DNA of 62,086 bases from Pseudomonadota bacterium. Lineage in GTDB: Bacteria; Pseudomonadota; Alphaproteobacteria; SHVZ01. The position numbers were made by a program, and so were the translations under genes. Shown piece after piece: positions 26,401 through 34,878 of this stretch. The notes under the pieces are model-generated. The model saw only the letters and a list, made by a program, of their open reading frames with translations, had not been told where the DNA came from and searched no databases. The stretch spans positions 1 to 62,086 of the forward strand of contig JACQAG010000013.1 in assembly GCA_016195085.1 (NCBI GenBank), in the 5' to 3' direction. Position 1 is the first letter of the stretch. The number at the start of each line of letters is the position of its first letter.

Positions 26401-26851
26401 GCGCTTCACGCTCGATACCAACATCCTTGTCTATAGCGTCGACTCCAAAGCCGGCACCCGCCACATGCTGGCGCTCGAAATCGTGAACCTGGCGGTCGAG
26501 CGCGATTGCTGTCTCACATTGCAAGCGCTCTCGGAGTTTTACGCGGCCGTCACCCGCAAAGGGATCGTGCCGCCCATGGAGGCGGCCGCTCAGGCGGAAG
26601 ACTGGCTGGAGATCTTTCCCGCCGCCGCCGCTTCGCAGACCTCGGTGAAAGCGGCCCTGGCAAGCGTCGCCTCCGGGCGGGCGTCCTACTGGGACGCACT
26701 CTTGCTGGCGACCGCCGCGGAGGCCGGCTGCACGACGATTCTGACGGAAGACCTCTCCGATGGAAGCACGTTCGACGGCGTGCGCATCCACAATCCGTTC
26801 GCGAGAAACGGCCTCTCCGGCCCTGCGCGCAGATTGCTAAGCGTCAAATAG
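26390..26851 (+). CDS. PIN-domain ribonuclease toxin (VapC-like)
   Basis: 153 aa. PIN-domain Mg-dependent RNases are toxins of VapBC-type systems. Acidic active-site residues are Asp9 (FTLDTNILVYS), a Glu in ALSEFYAA, Asp in SYWDALLLATA and Asp in ILTEDLSDG. The pairing of a PIN toxin with a Phd-type antitoxin is common in alphaproteobacteria. Frame and overlap with the antitoxin confirm a two-gene operon. Confidence 0.93.
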   Translation: MSAERFTLDTNILVYSVDSKAGTRHMLALEIVNLAVERDCCLTLQALSEFYAAVTRKGIVPPMEAAAQAEDWLEIFPAAAASQTSVKAALASVASGRASYWDALLLATAAEAGCTTILTEDLSDGSTFDGVRIHNPFARNGLSGPARRLLSVK

Positions 26852-26904
26852 ACGCCTGCACGCCGCGGCAGAGCCAACTTGCTCGCATTGAGAGCGGCCG
26901 CCGC

Positions 26905-27396
26905 TCACTTCAGCAGGTCGGCGACCTTGTCGATGCCGGCTTGCACGCAGGGCTCGTCCACGCCGGGCGAGCCGGAGACGCCGGCGCCGCCGATCACGTC
27001 CTCGCCGACCTTGATCGGCAGCCCGCCGCCGATGGCAATCACGTTGGGGAGCGTTACCTGCTGGCGCACGGTCGGGTCGTTGTCGGCGAAGCGCTTGGCG
27101 TAGGCCGTGGTCGGCTGCCGGAACGTCATCGCCGTGTAGGCCTTGCGCCGTGCATTCTCCATGGTGTGCGGGCCCGAGCCGTCGCCGCGGAACGCCACCA
27201 GAGTCTCGCCGCCGCGATTCACCACCACAGCCGAGACCCTGTAGCCCTTGGCCTGGCAGCTCTCGACGGCACCCTCGGCGATCGTCTTGGCGATGGCGTA
27301 AGACAGATCCTTGCGCTCGAGGAGCTGCGCATCGGCAGCCGAGCCCATGAGCAAGGCCAGCCCGGTACTGGCGACCAACGGACCGATGCGACGCAT
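26905..27396 (-). CDS. Secreted GlcG/HbpS-family heme-binding-like protein
   Basis: 163 aa. A signal peptide (RRIGPLVASTGLALLMGSAADAQ) precedes a GlcG/HbpS/CobO-like domain: AVVVNRGGETLVAFRGDGSGPHTMENARRKAYTAMTF and the terminal GGGLPIKVGEDVIGGAGVSGSPGVDEPCVQAG. Periplasmic members occur in many proteobacteria; HbpS binds heme but most homologues have no known ligand. It is monocistronic, convergent with the toxin gene. Confidence 0.88.
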   Translation of the reverse strand: MRRIGPLVASTGLALLMGSAADAQLLERKDLSYAIAKTIAEGAVESCQAKGYRVSAVVVNRGGETLVAFRGDGSGPHTMENARRKAYTAMTFRQPTTAYAKRFADNDPTVRQQVTLPNVIAIGGGLPIKVGEDVIGGAGVSGSPGVDEPCVQAGIDKVADLLK

Positions 27397-27473
27397 GCTG
27401 AAGCCTCCCCTTGTTGTATCGAGTGATAAACAGCGCCGGAGGGGACCTTAATCCATAGTCCGGTCCCAGGCGA

Positions 27474-28070
27474 TCACACCGGGCGTCGCGCCTTGAGGGC
27501 GGCGGTCAAGGTGCCGTTATCGAGATAGTCGAGCTCGCCGCCGACCGGCACGCCGTGGGCGAGGCGCGAGACGGTGAGGCCGATTCCGGCGAGCCGGTCG
27601 GCGATGTAGTGGGCGGTGGTCTGCCCCTCGACCGTGGCGTTGGTGGCGAGGATCACCTCGCGTCTGCCTGGGCCGCGGGCCCGCTCGATCAGGCGGGTGA
27701 TGCCGAGGTCGTCCGGCCCGATGCCCTCCAAGGCCGACAGGGTTCCGCCCAGCACGTGGTAGAGGCCGTTGAAGGCATGCGCGCGCTCGAGCGCCCAGAG
27801 ATCGGCCACGTCCTCGACTACGCAGATGATCGATTGGTCGCGCCTTCGGTCGGTGCAGATGGCGCAGGGATCGATGGTGTCGAGATTGCCGCAGGTGGAG
27901 CAGAGCTTCACCGTCTCCGCCGTCTCGGCCAGCGCTTGGGCGAGCGGCAGCATGAGCTGGTCGCGCTTGTTCAGCAGATGCAGGACCGCCCGCCGGCCGG
28001 AGCGGGGCCCGAGTCCGGGCAACTTCGCCAGAAGCTGGATCAGGCGCTCGATCGCGGTGGTGTTGGGCAT
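27474..28070 (-). CDS. recR: Recombination protein RecR
   Basis: 198 aa from the ATG at 28070. It loads RecA with RecFO at single-strand gaps. Features are the helix-hairpin-helix [17 protein letters not shown], the zinc finger [16 protein letters not shown], and the Toprim segment [15 protein letters not shown]. It follows ybaB with a family F4 palindrome in between, in the common dnaX-ybaB-recR order. Confidence 0.97.
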   Translation of the reverse strand: MPNTTAIERLIQLLAKLPGLGPRSGRRAVLHLLNKRDQLMLPLAQALAETAETVKLCSTCGNLDTIDPCAICTDRRRDQSIICVVEDVADLWALERAHAFNGLYHVLGGTLSALEGIGPDDLGITRLIERARGPGRREVILATNATVEGQTTAHYIADRLAGIGLTVSRLAHGVPVGGELDYLDNGTLTAALKARRPV

Positions 28071-28125
28071 AGGCTCGCGGAGACTCGCTATTGGCCTAGC
28101 CTCGGCCCTTCGGCCGGCATTGCAT

Positions 28126-28225
28126 GCCCCCACCCCGACCCTCCCTCAGCAAGCTGGGGGAGGGAGCGGTCGGTGCGCCGTCGACTCCCTCCCCCGCGGA
28201 TGCGGGGGAGGGTTGGGGTGGGGGC
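28126..28225. repeat. Nested palindromic repeat, family F4 copy b
   Basis: Outer arms GCCCCCACCCCGACCCTCCC (from 28126) and the reverse complement-like GGGTTGGGGTGGGGGC (to 28225), with two inner hairpins (CTCCCTCAGCAAGCTGGGGGAG and CTCCCCCGCGGATGCGGGGGAG). It splits ybaB from recR and could terminate or process the operon transcript. Confidence 0.85.
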
Positions 28226-28261
28226 ACGCGCATGCGCACGCTTGCTACGGCCGGATTGCAA

Positions 28262-28585
28262 TCAAAACGGCAGCTTCATGCCCGGCGGCAGCTTGAGGCC
28301 GCCGGTGAGCTTGGCCATCTCTTCGGCGAGCTGTGCTTCGACCTTGGTGCGGGCGTCGTTGGCGGCGGCCACGATCAGATCCTCCAGGACCTCGGCTTCG
28401 CTCACCACCAGGAGCGAGGGGTCGATCTTGATGCGGCGCATCTCGCCCTTGCCGGTGACGGTCACCTCGACCATGCCGCCGCCGGCATTGCCGGTCACCT
28501 CGACCTGGTCGAGCTTGGCTTGCATCTCCGCCATGCGCGCCTGCATCTGCTGCGCCTGCTTCATCATCTGGCCGAGATTCTTCAT
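28262..28585 (-). CDS. ybaB: YbaB/EbfC family nucleoid-associated protein
   Basis: 107 aa from the ATG at 28585: MKNLGQMMKQAQQMQARMAEMQ followed by VEVTVTGKGEMRRIKIDPSLL. YbaB dimers bind DNA and are nearly always next to dnaX and recR. The ATG overlaps the dnaX stop by ATGA and is preceded by GGAGAC. A longer reading frame upstream is the shadow of dnaX. Confidence 0.97.
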   Translation of the reverse strand: MKNLGQMMKQAQQMQARMAEMQAKLDQVEVTGNAGGGMVEVTVTGKGEMRRIKIDPSLLVVSEAEVLEDLIVAAANDARTKVEAQLAEEMAKLTGGLKLPPGMKLPF

Positions 28586-30375
28586 CGCTCGCTGTCTCCT
28601 TCGGGCTCCCCGCCATCCGGCGGGGTATCGGTTGCAGCACCGGGTTTCGGCAACAGGTCGCGCACGGACTCGATGCGGGCGCCGGGAAAAATCTCGAGCG
28701 CCGCCTTGACCAGCGGGTGGTCGGCGGCGGCGGCAAAGCGGCTGTTCTCGGCGGCCTGGCGTTGCGCTTCCAAGGTCGGCTCGCCCTCCTCGCTGGACAC
28801 GCTGACGACCCAGCGCCGGCCCGTCCATTCCGAGAGGAGCCGTCCCACCTGGCCGATGAGGTCCGCTTCCGCCTGCTCGGTCACCCTGAGCTCGATCCGG
28901 CCTTGGGCGGCATCGAAGCGCACCAGATGCACATCGCCCACCAGCTGGGCAAACAAGATCGCCTCGCGGCGCTCGGCGAAGAGCCGGGCCACTTCCGCAT
29001 AGCTCTCCGGCGCCGGGCTCGCCTTCGGCTTGTCCGCCACCGGCACTGGCACCGATGCCGCGCGGGGTGCCGGCGCGCCGCCGCCGACCGCTTCCAGGCG
29101 CGAGGCGGTGCCGCCGGACCCGCCGCGCGGCGTGCCGCCGCCCCCAGCTCCACGGCCGCCAACTCCACCGCCATCGCCGCCGCCGGCCTGGATCTGACGC
29201 ACAAGCTCGGCCGGCGAAGGAAGGTCGGCCGCATGCGCGAGCCTGACCAGCAGCATCTCCAGGGCCTGCAACGGCAATGGGGCGGCCTGCACCTCGGCCA
29301 AGCCCTTAAGCAGGATCTGCCAGGCCCGGGCCAAGGCCGAGATCGCCAGCGCCTGGGCGAGACGCCCGCCATGGCCCCGCTCCACCTCGGTCAGCATCAT
29401 CGCCGCCTCGGCCTTGGCGGCGAGCTTCAGCCTTGTCACCAGATGCACCAGCTCCAAAAGATCCTGGGTCAGCGCCACCGGATCGGCGCCGCCGCGATAG
29501 AGCGGGTCGAGGCGCTTCAGGGCTTCGTCGACCTTGCCGCTCATGACCGACTCGAAGAGGAGGAAGATCTCGCTGCGATCGACCAGGCCCAGCATGCCGG
29601 CGACCTCGGCCTCGAGGATCGTGCCCGACCCGATGGCAATGGCCTGATCCATGAGCGACAAGGCGTCGCGGGCCGATCCGTCGGCCGCTCGTGCGATCAG
29701 CCCGAGTGCCGCCGCCGCCGCCGTCACGTTCTCGCGGAGGGCAAGGGTGCCGAGATATTGCGCCAGCGTGGCGGCGTCGATCCGCCTGAGGTCGAAGCGT
29801 TGGCAGCGGGAGAGCACGGTCACCGGAACCTTGCGGATCTCGGTGGTGGCGAACACGAACTTCACATCGGAGGGCGGCTCCTCCAGCGTCTTCAGCAAGG
29901 CGTTGAAGGCCTGGGTCGAGAGCATGTGCACCTCGTCCAGGATGTAGATCTTGAAGCGGGCGCTCACCGGCTTGTAGCGCACCCCGTCCAGGAGCTCGCG
30001 GATGTCGTTGACGCCGGTGCGGCTGGCGGCGTCCATCTCCAAGACGTCGACATGGCGATCCTCGGAGATCGCCTGGCAGTGCACGCACACCCCGCAGGGC
30101 TGGATCGTGGGGCCGCCCTTGCCGTCGCTGCCGATGCAATTCAGCGCGCGCGCGATGATGCGCGCGGTGGTGGTCTTGCCGACCCCGCGCACGCCCGTCA
30201 GGATGAAGGCATGCGCGATGCGCCCGGTGGCGAACGCATTCGACAGCGTGCGCACCATCGCCTCCTGGCCGATGAGCTCGGCGAAGGTGGTCGGCCGGTA
30301 TTTGCGGGCGAGCACACGGTAGGGCGCTTCGGCTGCGCCCGCCGGAGCGGCTGCGGGGAGGAGTGAGTCGGTCAT
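28582..30375 (-). CDS. dnaX: DNA polymerase III subunits gamma/tau
   Basis: 597 aa clamp-loader ATPase. N-terminal AAA+ domain: Walker A GVRGVGKT at 61-68, zinc module with C-x8-CGVCVHC, Walker B ILDEVHML, and sensor KVPVTVLSRCQRFDLRR. A glycine-rich linker (GGGDGGGVGGRGAGGG near 400-415) leads to the tau-like C-terminal domain. I see no A-rich slippery site, so the frameshift that yields gamma in E. coli is not evident. It starts 28 bp downstream of the SRP RNA gene on the same strand. Confidence 0.97.
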   Translation of the reverse strand: MTDSLLPAAAPAGAAEAPYRVLARKYRPTTFAELIGQEAMVRTLSNAFATGRIAHAFILTGVRGVGKTTTARIIARALNCIGSDGKGGPTIQPCGVCVHCQAISEDRHVDVLEMDAASRTGVNDIRELLDGVRYKPVSARFKIYILDEVHMLSTQAFNALLKTLEEPPSDVKFVFATTEIRKVPVTVLSRCQRFDLRRIDAATLAQYLGTLALRENVTAAAAALGLIARAADGSARDALSLMDQAIAIGSGTILEAEVAGMLGLVDRSEIFLLFESVMSGKVDEALKRLDPLYRGGADPVALTQDLLELVHLVTRLKLAAKAEAAMMLTEVERGHGGRLAQALAISALARAWQILLKGLAEVQAAPLPLQALEMLLVRLAHAADLPSPAELVRQIQAGGGDGGGVGGRGAGGGGTPRGGSGGTASRLEAVGGGAPAPRAASVPVPVADKPKASPAPESYAEVARLFAERREAILFAQLVGDVHLVRFDAAQGRIELRVTEQAEADLIGQVGRLLSEWTGRRWVVSVSSEEGEPTLEAQRQAAENSRFAAAADHPLVKAALEIFPGARIESVRDLLPKPGAATDTPPDGGEPEGDSER

Positions 30376-30402
30376 GCCGCCGGCGGAACCATCTATGAAG
30401 GT

Positions 30403-30498
30403 GGGAGACTGGACGGCGACCCGGGCCGGAACTCGTTACGGCTGCTTCCTTCCGGACCTGGCCGGGTTGGCGAGGAGCCCGTCCGTCGCCAGCCTCCC
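30403..30498 (-). ncRNA. ffs: Signal recognition particle RNA (4.5S-type)
   Basis: On the minus strand the conserved apical sequence CCAGGUCCGGAAGGAAGCAG is present, with the GGAAGGAAGCAGC Ffh-binding site. The ends pair: 5' GGGAGGCUGGCGACGG with 3' CCGUCCAGUCUCCC. About 96 nt, the bacterial small form without Alu domain. It precedes dnaX, a typical place in alphaproteobacteria. Confidence 0.95.
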
Positions 30499-30613
30499 GA
30501 TGGCACTATATCAGGCTCGGACGGCCCCTGGGCAAGGGATGGGACCCATGGCAATGGCATGGGACTTGGGGTGATAATCGGCCAACCGAATTCACCGAAA
30601 CACATGCAGGGCC

Positions 30614-31528
30614 ATGGCTGTCATCAACTTCTATGCCCATGGGGGTCTGGATCGCGCCGCGCATCTGCGCGAGGCGGCGAATTGGCTGGAGGCGGCCCTG
30701 GCGCGGCAAGGCACCAGGCTGGTGCCGGTGTGGCAAAGCCGGAACCTGATCCAGGCCGCGGCGGAGATTCCCCAAGCGGCTCTGCTGCCGGCCGCCGAGG
30801 CCGCCGATCTCTTGTCCGAGGCGGGTGCCGTCGCCCTGCTCGGCAATCTGGACGAGGTGGCGCATCTGGCCGTCGATCTTTCGCATCTGGCCGAGGCCGA
30901 GGCGCAGCGCCGCGCGGAGCGATGGGGCGAGTGGCTCGATCTCCGCCGCGTGGGTCCGGTCATCGACCGCCGCCATGGTTCGCTCCTGGCTTATGCGCGG
31001 GGGCTCATGCATTGGCATGCGCGCCACGGGTTCTGCGGGGTGTGCGGCAGCCCGACGGAAAGCGCCAGCGCCGGCCATGTCCGCAAATGCCGGAACCCGG
31101 CTTGCGGGGCCAGCCACTTCCCGCGCACCGACCCCGCGGTCATCATGCTGGTGCACGACGGCGAACGGGCGCTCTTAGGCCGGCAGAAGATCTGGCCCAA
31201 GGGCATGTATTCGACCCTGGCCGGCTTCGTCGAGCCGGGCGAAAGCCTGGAGGAAACCGTGGCCCGCGAGGTGTTCGAGGAGAGCGGCATCCGCGTCAAG
31301 GATGTCGTCTACCACTCCTCGCAGCCCTGGCCGTTCCCGGCTTCGCTGATGGTCGGCTTTCATGCGACCGCCGCCAGCCGCGCCATCGATCTCAATGTGA
31401 GCGAGCTCGAGGACGCGGCCTGGTTCACCCGCGCCGAGATGCGGGCCTTCGCCGATCAGGGCAAGAGCCTGCCGCGCCTCGACTCGATCGCCCGCCAGCT
31501 GGTCGAGGACTGGCTCGCCCGGGGTTGA
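30614..31528 (+). CDS. nudC: NAD(+) diphosphatase NudC
   Basis: 304 aa. NudC hydrolyses NADH/NAD and removes NAD caps from RNA. Visible are the zinc ribbon CGVCGSPTESASAGHVRKCRNPAC, the Nudix box GFVEPGESLEETVAREVFEESG and the NudC-specific SSQPWPFPASLM. The N-terminal ~110 residues are the family-specific domain. It is divergent from ffs-dnaX with about 115 bp between. Confidence 0.96.
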   Translation: MAVINFYAHGGLDRAAHLREAANWLEAALARQGTRLVPVWQSRNLIQAAAEIPQAALLPAAEAADLLSEAGAVALLGNLDEVAHLAVDLSHLAEAEAQRRAERWGEWLDLRRVGPVIDRRHGSLLAYARGLMHWHARHGFCGVCGSPTESASAGHVRKCRNPACGASHFPRTDPAVIMLVHDGERALLGRQKIWPKGMYSTLAGFVEPGESLEETVAREVFEESGIRVKDVVYHSSQPWPFPASLMVGFHATAASRAIDLNVSELEDAAWFTRAEMRAFADQGKSLPRLDSIARQLVEDWLARG

Positions 31529-31545
31529 GTTCTCTACACCATTAC

Positions 31546-31636
31546 ATCGTCATACGCGGGCTTGACCCGCGTATCCATCCTCGAGCGGCAAATCCGAAGT
31601 ACGATGGACCCGCGGATCAAGTCCGCGGGTGACGAT
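31546..31636. repeat. Paired-hairpin repeat, family F2 (short, gene-less copy)
   Basis: Two hairpins in opposite orientation: left arms ACGCGGG/CCCGCGT around CTTGA, right arms CCCGCGGA/TCCGCGGG around TCAAG, with 23 nt between. The outer ends match (ATCGTCA ... TGACGAT). Stem bases differ from the GIY-YIG copy but changes are compensated on both sides, so the fold is conserved. It lies in the 3' gap of the converging nudC and pheA genes. Confidence 0.88.
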
Positions 31637-31678
31637 ACAAAAGGAGTGCCCTCCGCGACGTTGCGAGCAATCCTCTCC

Positions 31679-32566
31679 TCAATCATCCGCCGGCTGGTTC
31701 TGCATGCGGAAGGGATGGGCGGGATAGACGCCGAGGATCTTGAAGGTGCCGCGGCGGCTGAAGAACTTCAGCTCATCGAGGGCGTGCTGCATGCCGCGCT
31801 CGTCCGGATGGCCCTCGGAGTCCACGTAGAACTGCGCTGCCTCGAAGCTGCCGCCGACCATGTAGCTCTCGAGCTTGGTCAAATTGACGCCGTTGGTGGC
31901 GAAGCCGCCCAGGGCCTTGTAGAGGGCGGCCGGCACGCTGCGCACGCGGAAGACGAAGCTGGTGATGAACTTGCGGCCGTCATTGCGGGGCACGCCGGGA
32001 TCGCGGCTCATGATGAGGAAGCGCGTGGTGTTGTGCTCGGCGTCCTCCATGTTCTCGACCAGGGTGTCCAGCCCATAGATCTCGCCGGCCAGCCGGCTGG
32101 CGATCGCCGCCACGCTCTTGTCGCCCCTCGCCGCCACTTCCTTCGCCGCCCCGGCGGTATCCACGGCGACCACGGGCTTGAGGCCCAGCTTGCGCATGGT
32201 GGCTCGGCATTGGGACAGCGCGTGGATGTGGCTCCTCGCCGTCTTCACGGTCTCCAAGGTGGCGCCTTTCGGCGCCAGGAGCTGGTGCTCGACGCGCTGG
32301 AAATGCTCGCCCACGATATGCAAGCCCGAGGCCGGCATCAGATGGTGCACGTCGGCGACGCGGCCGGCGACCGAGTTCTCGATCGGGATCATGCCGAGAT
32401 CGGCGCGGCCTTCGGTGACCGCGGCGAAGGCGTCCTCGAACGACACGCAAGGGAGCGACGTCAGGTCCGGCCTCACCGTGCGGCAGGCCAGATCGGAATA
32501 GGCGCCGGGCTCGCCCTGGAAAGCAATGGTGCCGCGCGGCGCGGCTTCGGCAGCTTGTCGCATCAT
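31679..32566 (-). CDS. pheA: Prephenate dehydratase
   Basis: 295 aa, monofunctional: no chorismate mutase domain. It converts prephenate to phenylpyruvate. Motifs: [32 protein letters not shown], and [10 protein letters not shown] followed by the ACT domain with [18 protein letters not shown], the phenylalanine-binding ESRP-like site (here LESY). The start overlaps the kdsB stop by ATGA. Phenylalanine feedback is expected from the ACT domain. Confidence 0.96.
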   Translation of the reverse strand: MMRQAAEAAPRGTIAFQGEPGAYSDLACRTVRPDLTSLPCVSFEDAFAAVTEGRADLGMIPIENSVAGRVADVHHLMPASGLHIVGEHFQRVEHQLLAPKGATLETVKTARSHIHALSQCRATMRKLGLKPVVAVDTAGAAKEVAARGDKSVAAIASRLAGEIYGLDTLVENMEDAEHNTTRFLIMSRDPGVPRNDGRKFITSFVFRVRSVPAALYKALGGFATNGVNLTKLESYMVGGSFEAAQFYVDSEGHPDERGMQHALDELKFFSRRGTFKILGVYPAHPFRMQNQPADD

Positions 32567-33342
32567 CGGCTCTGGCGTGGGGAGGACGAAGCGAGCAGCT
32601 GACGTGCCCGCTCAAGGTCGGCCGGAGTATCGACGCCGAGCGGAACCGTGTCAACGAGCGCGACCGCGATCTGCATGCCGGCCTCGAGCGCCCGCAATTG
32701 CTCCAGCCGCTCGCGCTTCTCCAGCGCACCCGGAGGCAGCCTGACGAAGCGTTCCAGGGCCGCTCGGCGATAGGCGTAGAGCCCGATATGGTGATAGACC
32801 GGCCCCGGCCCGGTCGGCACCGTCGCCCGGCTGAAATAGAGCGCACGGCCGATGCGAAGGCCGCCGCTCGCGGTCCGCGGCGGGAAGGACACCACCGGCT
32901 TCACCACCGCCGGATCGCCGAGCTCCTCCTCGCGGGTGATCGGCGCCGCCACGGTGCCGATATCGACGTTGGCCTCGGCCAGGCCGGCGAAGGCGGCGCG
33001 CACCGTGGCCGGGTCCACCGTCGGCAGATCGCCCTGGACGTTGATCACCGCGTCGTGGCGGCGCCCCGGATCCAGACGCTCGAGCACCTCGAAGATGCGG
33101 TCGCTGCCCGAGGGGTGCTCCGGGCGGGTCAGCATCGCCTGGCCGCCGGCAGCGATGATGGCATCCGCGATCGACTGCTCGCCGCAGGCGACTACCACCG
33201 GTCCCAGGCCCGCCTCCACCGCGCGGCGCCAGACATGCACGATCATCGGTGCCCCGTGGATATCCGCCAGCGGTTTGCCGGGAAGTCTGGTCGCGTGCAA
33301 GCGCGAGGGGATGAGCACGATCGGATTGGCGGGCAGCGTCAT
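32563..33342 (-). CDS. kdsB: 3-deoxy-manno-octulosonate cytidylyltransferase
   Basis: 259 aa from the ATG at 33342 ([37 protein letters not shown]). It activates KDO with CTP for lipopolysaccharide. Motifs: the nucleotide-binding [22 protein letters not shown] and [11 protein letters not shown]; the usual GDEP is GDLP here. It is coupled to pheA in an arrangement common to alphaproteobacteria. It is divergent from the cytochrome c gene. Confidence 0.96.
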   Translation of the reverse strand: MTLPANPIVLIPSRLHATRLPGKPLADIHGAPMIVHVWRRAVEAGLGPVVVACGEQSIADAIIAAGGQAMLTRPEHPSGSDRIFEVLERLDPGRRHDAVINVQGDLPTVDPATVRAAFAGLAEANVDIGTVAAPITREEELGDPAVVKPVVSFPPRTASGGLRIGRALYFSRATVPTGPGPVYHHIGLYAYRRAALERFVRLPPGALEKRERLEQLRALEAGMQIAVALVDTVPLGVDTPADLERARQLLASSSPRQSR

Positions 33343-33371
33343 GGGCCGGGCGGGGTAGGAGTTCTCCGAGT

Positions 33372-33386
33372 GCGGCATTATGCCGC
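33372..33386. promoter_or_regulatory. Palindrome GCGGCATTATGCCGC between kdsB and cytochrome c genes
   Basis: Perfect 7-bp arms around one base, 30 bp upstream of the kdsB start. An operator or a small hairpin in the kdsB leader. A TTATATCCT sequence about 75 bp before the cytochrome ATG may be its -10 box. Confidence 0.3.
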
Positions 33387-33504
33387 GTGATTTGGCGCGG
33401 CAAGGGCGAGCCTTGTCCGCGGAGGCCCGTTATATCCTCAACCGGCTCCGGGCGAAGGGTTTTTCGCCGGCCGCGGTCTTGAGGCTTCTGGCAGAGGAAG
33501 AGGC

Positions 33505-34053
33505 ATGTCGAGCTACGAATGGAACAAGGTCGCCGGCGCCATCCTGCTCGCAGGCTTGATCGCGATGATGTCGGGCTTTCTGGCACGCCAGCTGGTGAGC
33601 CCGCACCATGTCGAGCGCCTCGCCTATGCCTTGGTCCAGCCCGGCGAGAAGGCCGCCATCCCCGGCGGCAAGGAGGCTCCGGCGCCGGCCGAGATCCCGC
33701 CGGTGGCCCCGCTCTTGGCCAAGGCCGATGTCGCCGCCGGCGAGCAGGTCGCCAAGAAGTGCACCCAGTGCCATACCTTCCAGAAGGGCGGCAAGAACGG
33801 CGTCGGCCCGAATCTCTGGGGTGTGGTCGGCAATCGCCGCGCGCATCTCGACAACTTCGCCTTCTCCAAGGGCATGACCGACAGCAAGGACCAGCTCTGG
33901 GATTACGAAGCCCTGAACAAGTTCGTCACCAGTCCCAAATCCGTCGTGCCGGGCACCAAGATGGCCTTCCCGGGCCTGCCCAAGGCCGAGGATCGGGCCA
34001 ATGTCATCGCCTGGCTCAGGACCCAGTCCGACAACCCGCCGCCCTTGCCCTGA
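33505..34053 (+). CDS. cycM: Membrane-anchored class I cytochrome c (CycM type)
   Basis: 182 aa. An uncleaved N-terminal anchor (WNKVAGAILLAGLIAMMSGFLA) is followed by a proline/alanine linker (about 45-72) and a cytochrome domain with heme site C86-T-Q-C89-H90 and methionine ligand near TKMAFPG. This matches alphaproteobacterial CycM, which carries electrons from bc1 to cytochrome oxidase. ATG at 33505 preceded by GAGGAAGAGG. Followed by the HisN-type gene. Confidence 0.95.
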   Translation: MSSYEWNKVAGAILLAGLIAMMSGFLARQLVSPHHVERLAYALVQPGEKAAIPGGKEAPAPAEIPPVAPLLAKADVAAGEQVAKKCTQCHTFQKGGKNGVGPNLWGVVGNRRAHLDNFAFSKGMTDSKDQLWDYEALNKFVTSPKSVVPGTKMAFPGLPKAEDRANVIAWLRTQSDNPPPLP

Positions 34054-34095
34054 GCCGCCGCCCCGCCCACCCTGCCAGAAGCCGCTGAGACGTCC

Positions 34096-34878
34096 TTGTC
34101 GACGGCCTGTCCGGCTGACCTCGTCCATTTTGCCGAAGAGCTCGCCGAGGCCAGCGGCGCGGTCATTCGCCCCTATTTTCGCAGCCACCCGCCGGCCGAG
34201 GACAAGGCCGATCTGTCGCCGGTGACGGTGGCCGACCGCGAGGCCGAGCTGGCGCTCCGCGCGCTGATCGAAAAGCGCCACCCGAGCCACGGCATCATCG
34301 GCGAGGAATACGGCAGCGTGCGCGAGAGCGCCTCCCATATCTGGGTCCTGGATCCGATCGACGGCACCCGGGCGTTCACCACCGGCAAGCCGATGTTCGG
34401 CACCTTGATCGCGCTCCTCCGGGACGGTCAGCCGCTCTTGGGCGTGATCGACCAGCCGGTCTTGCGCGAGCGCTGGCTCGGCGCCGCCGGCCGGCCCAGC
34501 ACCTTCAAAGGCGCGCCGGCGCGGGTCAGAAGCTGTCCCGGGGTCGGCCGCGCCATCCTCAATGCCACCAACCCGATGATGTTCAAAGGGGTGGATGCCG
34601 CCGCCTTCGCCCGGGTGCAGGCGGCGGCCAAGCAGACGAATTTCGGCGGCGATTGCTACGCCTACGGCCTCTTGGCCAGCGGCCATATCGACCTCGTCAT
34701 CGAATCCGGCCTCAACCTCTATGATTTCGCCGCGCTCGCCCCGGTGATCGAAGGGGCCGGCGGCCTCTTCACCGACTGGCAGGGCAAGCGCATCGAACGC
34801 GGCTCCGACGGCCACGTGCTGGCGGCCGGGGATGCCGGCGTTCACCGCGAGGCGCTCGGGCTCCTCGCGGCGCGTTAG
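34096..34878 (+). CDS. hisN: Inositol monophosphatase family: histidinol-phosphatase
   Basis: 260 aa from a TTG at 34096 (MSTACPADLVHFAEELAEAS); no ATG is available upstream in frame. The Mg-binding motifs are GEEYGS, WVLDPIDGTRAFTTGKPMFG and a later LYDFAALAPVIEGAGG. The DPIDGTRAFTTG variant and gene length fit alphaproteobacterial histidinol-phosphatases. Inositol or fructose-1,6-bisphosphate activity cannot be excluded. The stop overlaps the converging lactonase gene by 4 bp. Confidence 0.9.
   Translation: MSTACPADLVHFAEELAEASGAVIRPYFRSHPPAEDKADLSPVTVADREAELALRALIEKRHPSHGIIGEEYGSVRESASHIWVLDPIDGTRAFTTGKPMFGTLIALLRDGQPLLGVIDQPVLRERWLGAAGRPSTFKGAPARVRSCPGVGRAILNATNPMMFKGVDAAAFARVQAAAKQTNFGGDCYAYGLLASGHIDLVIESGLNLYDFAALAPVIEGAGGLFTDWQGKRIERGSDGHVLAAGDAGVHREALGLLAAR

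Noticed and set aside
28582-30375. A programmed frameshift in dnaX for the gamma subunit
   Set aside because: No A-rich slippery heptamer or downstream stem near the expected position could be seen.
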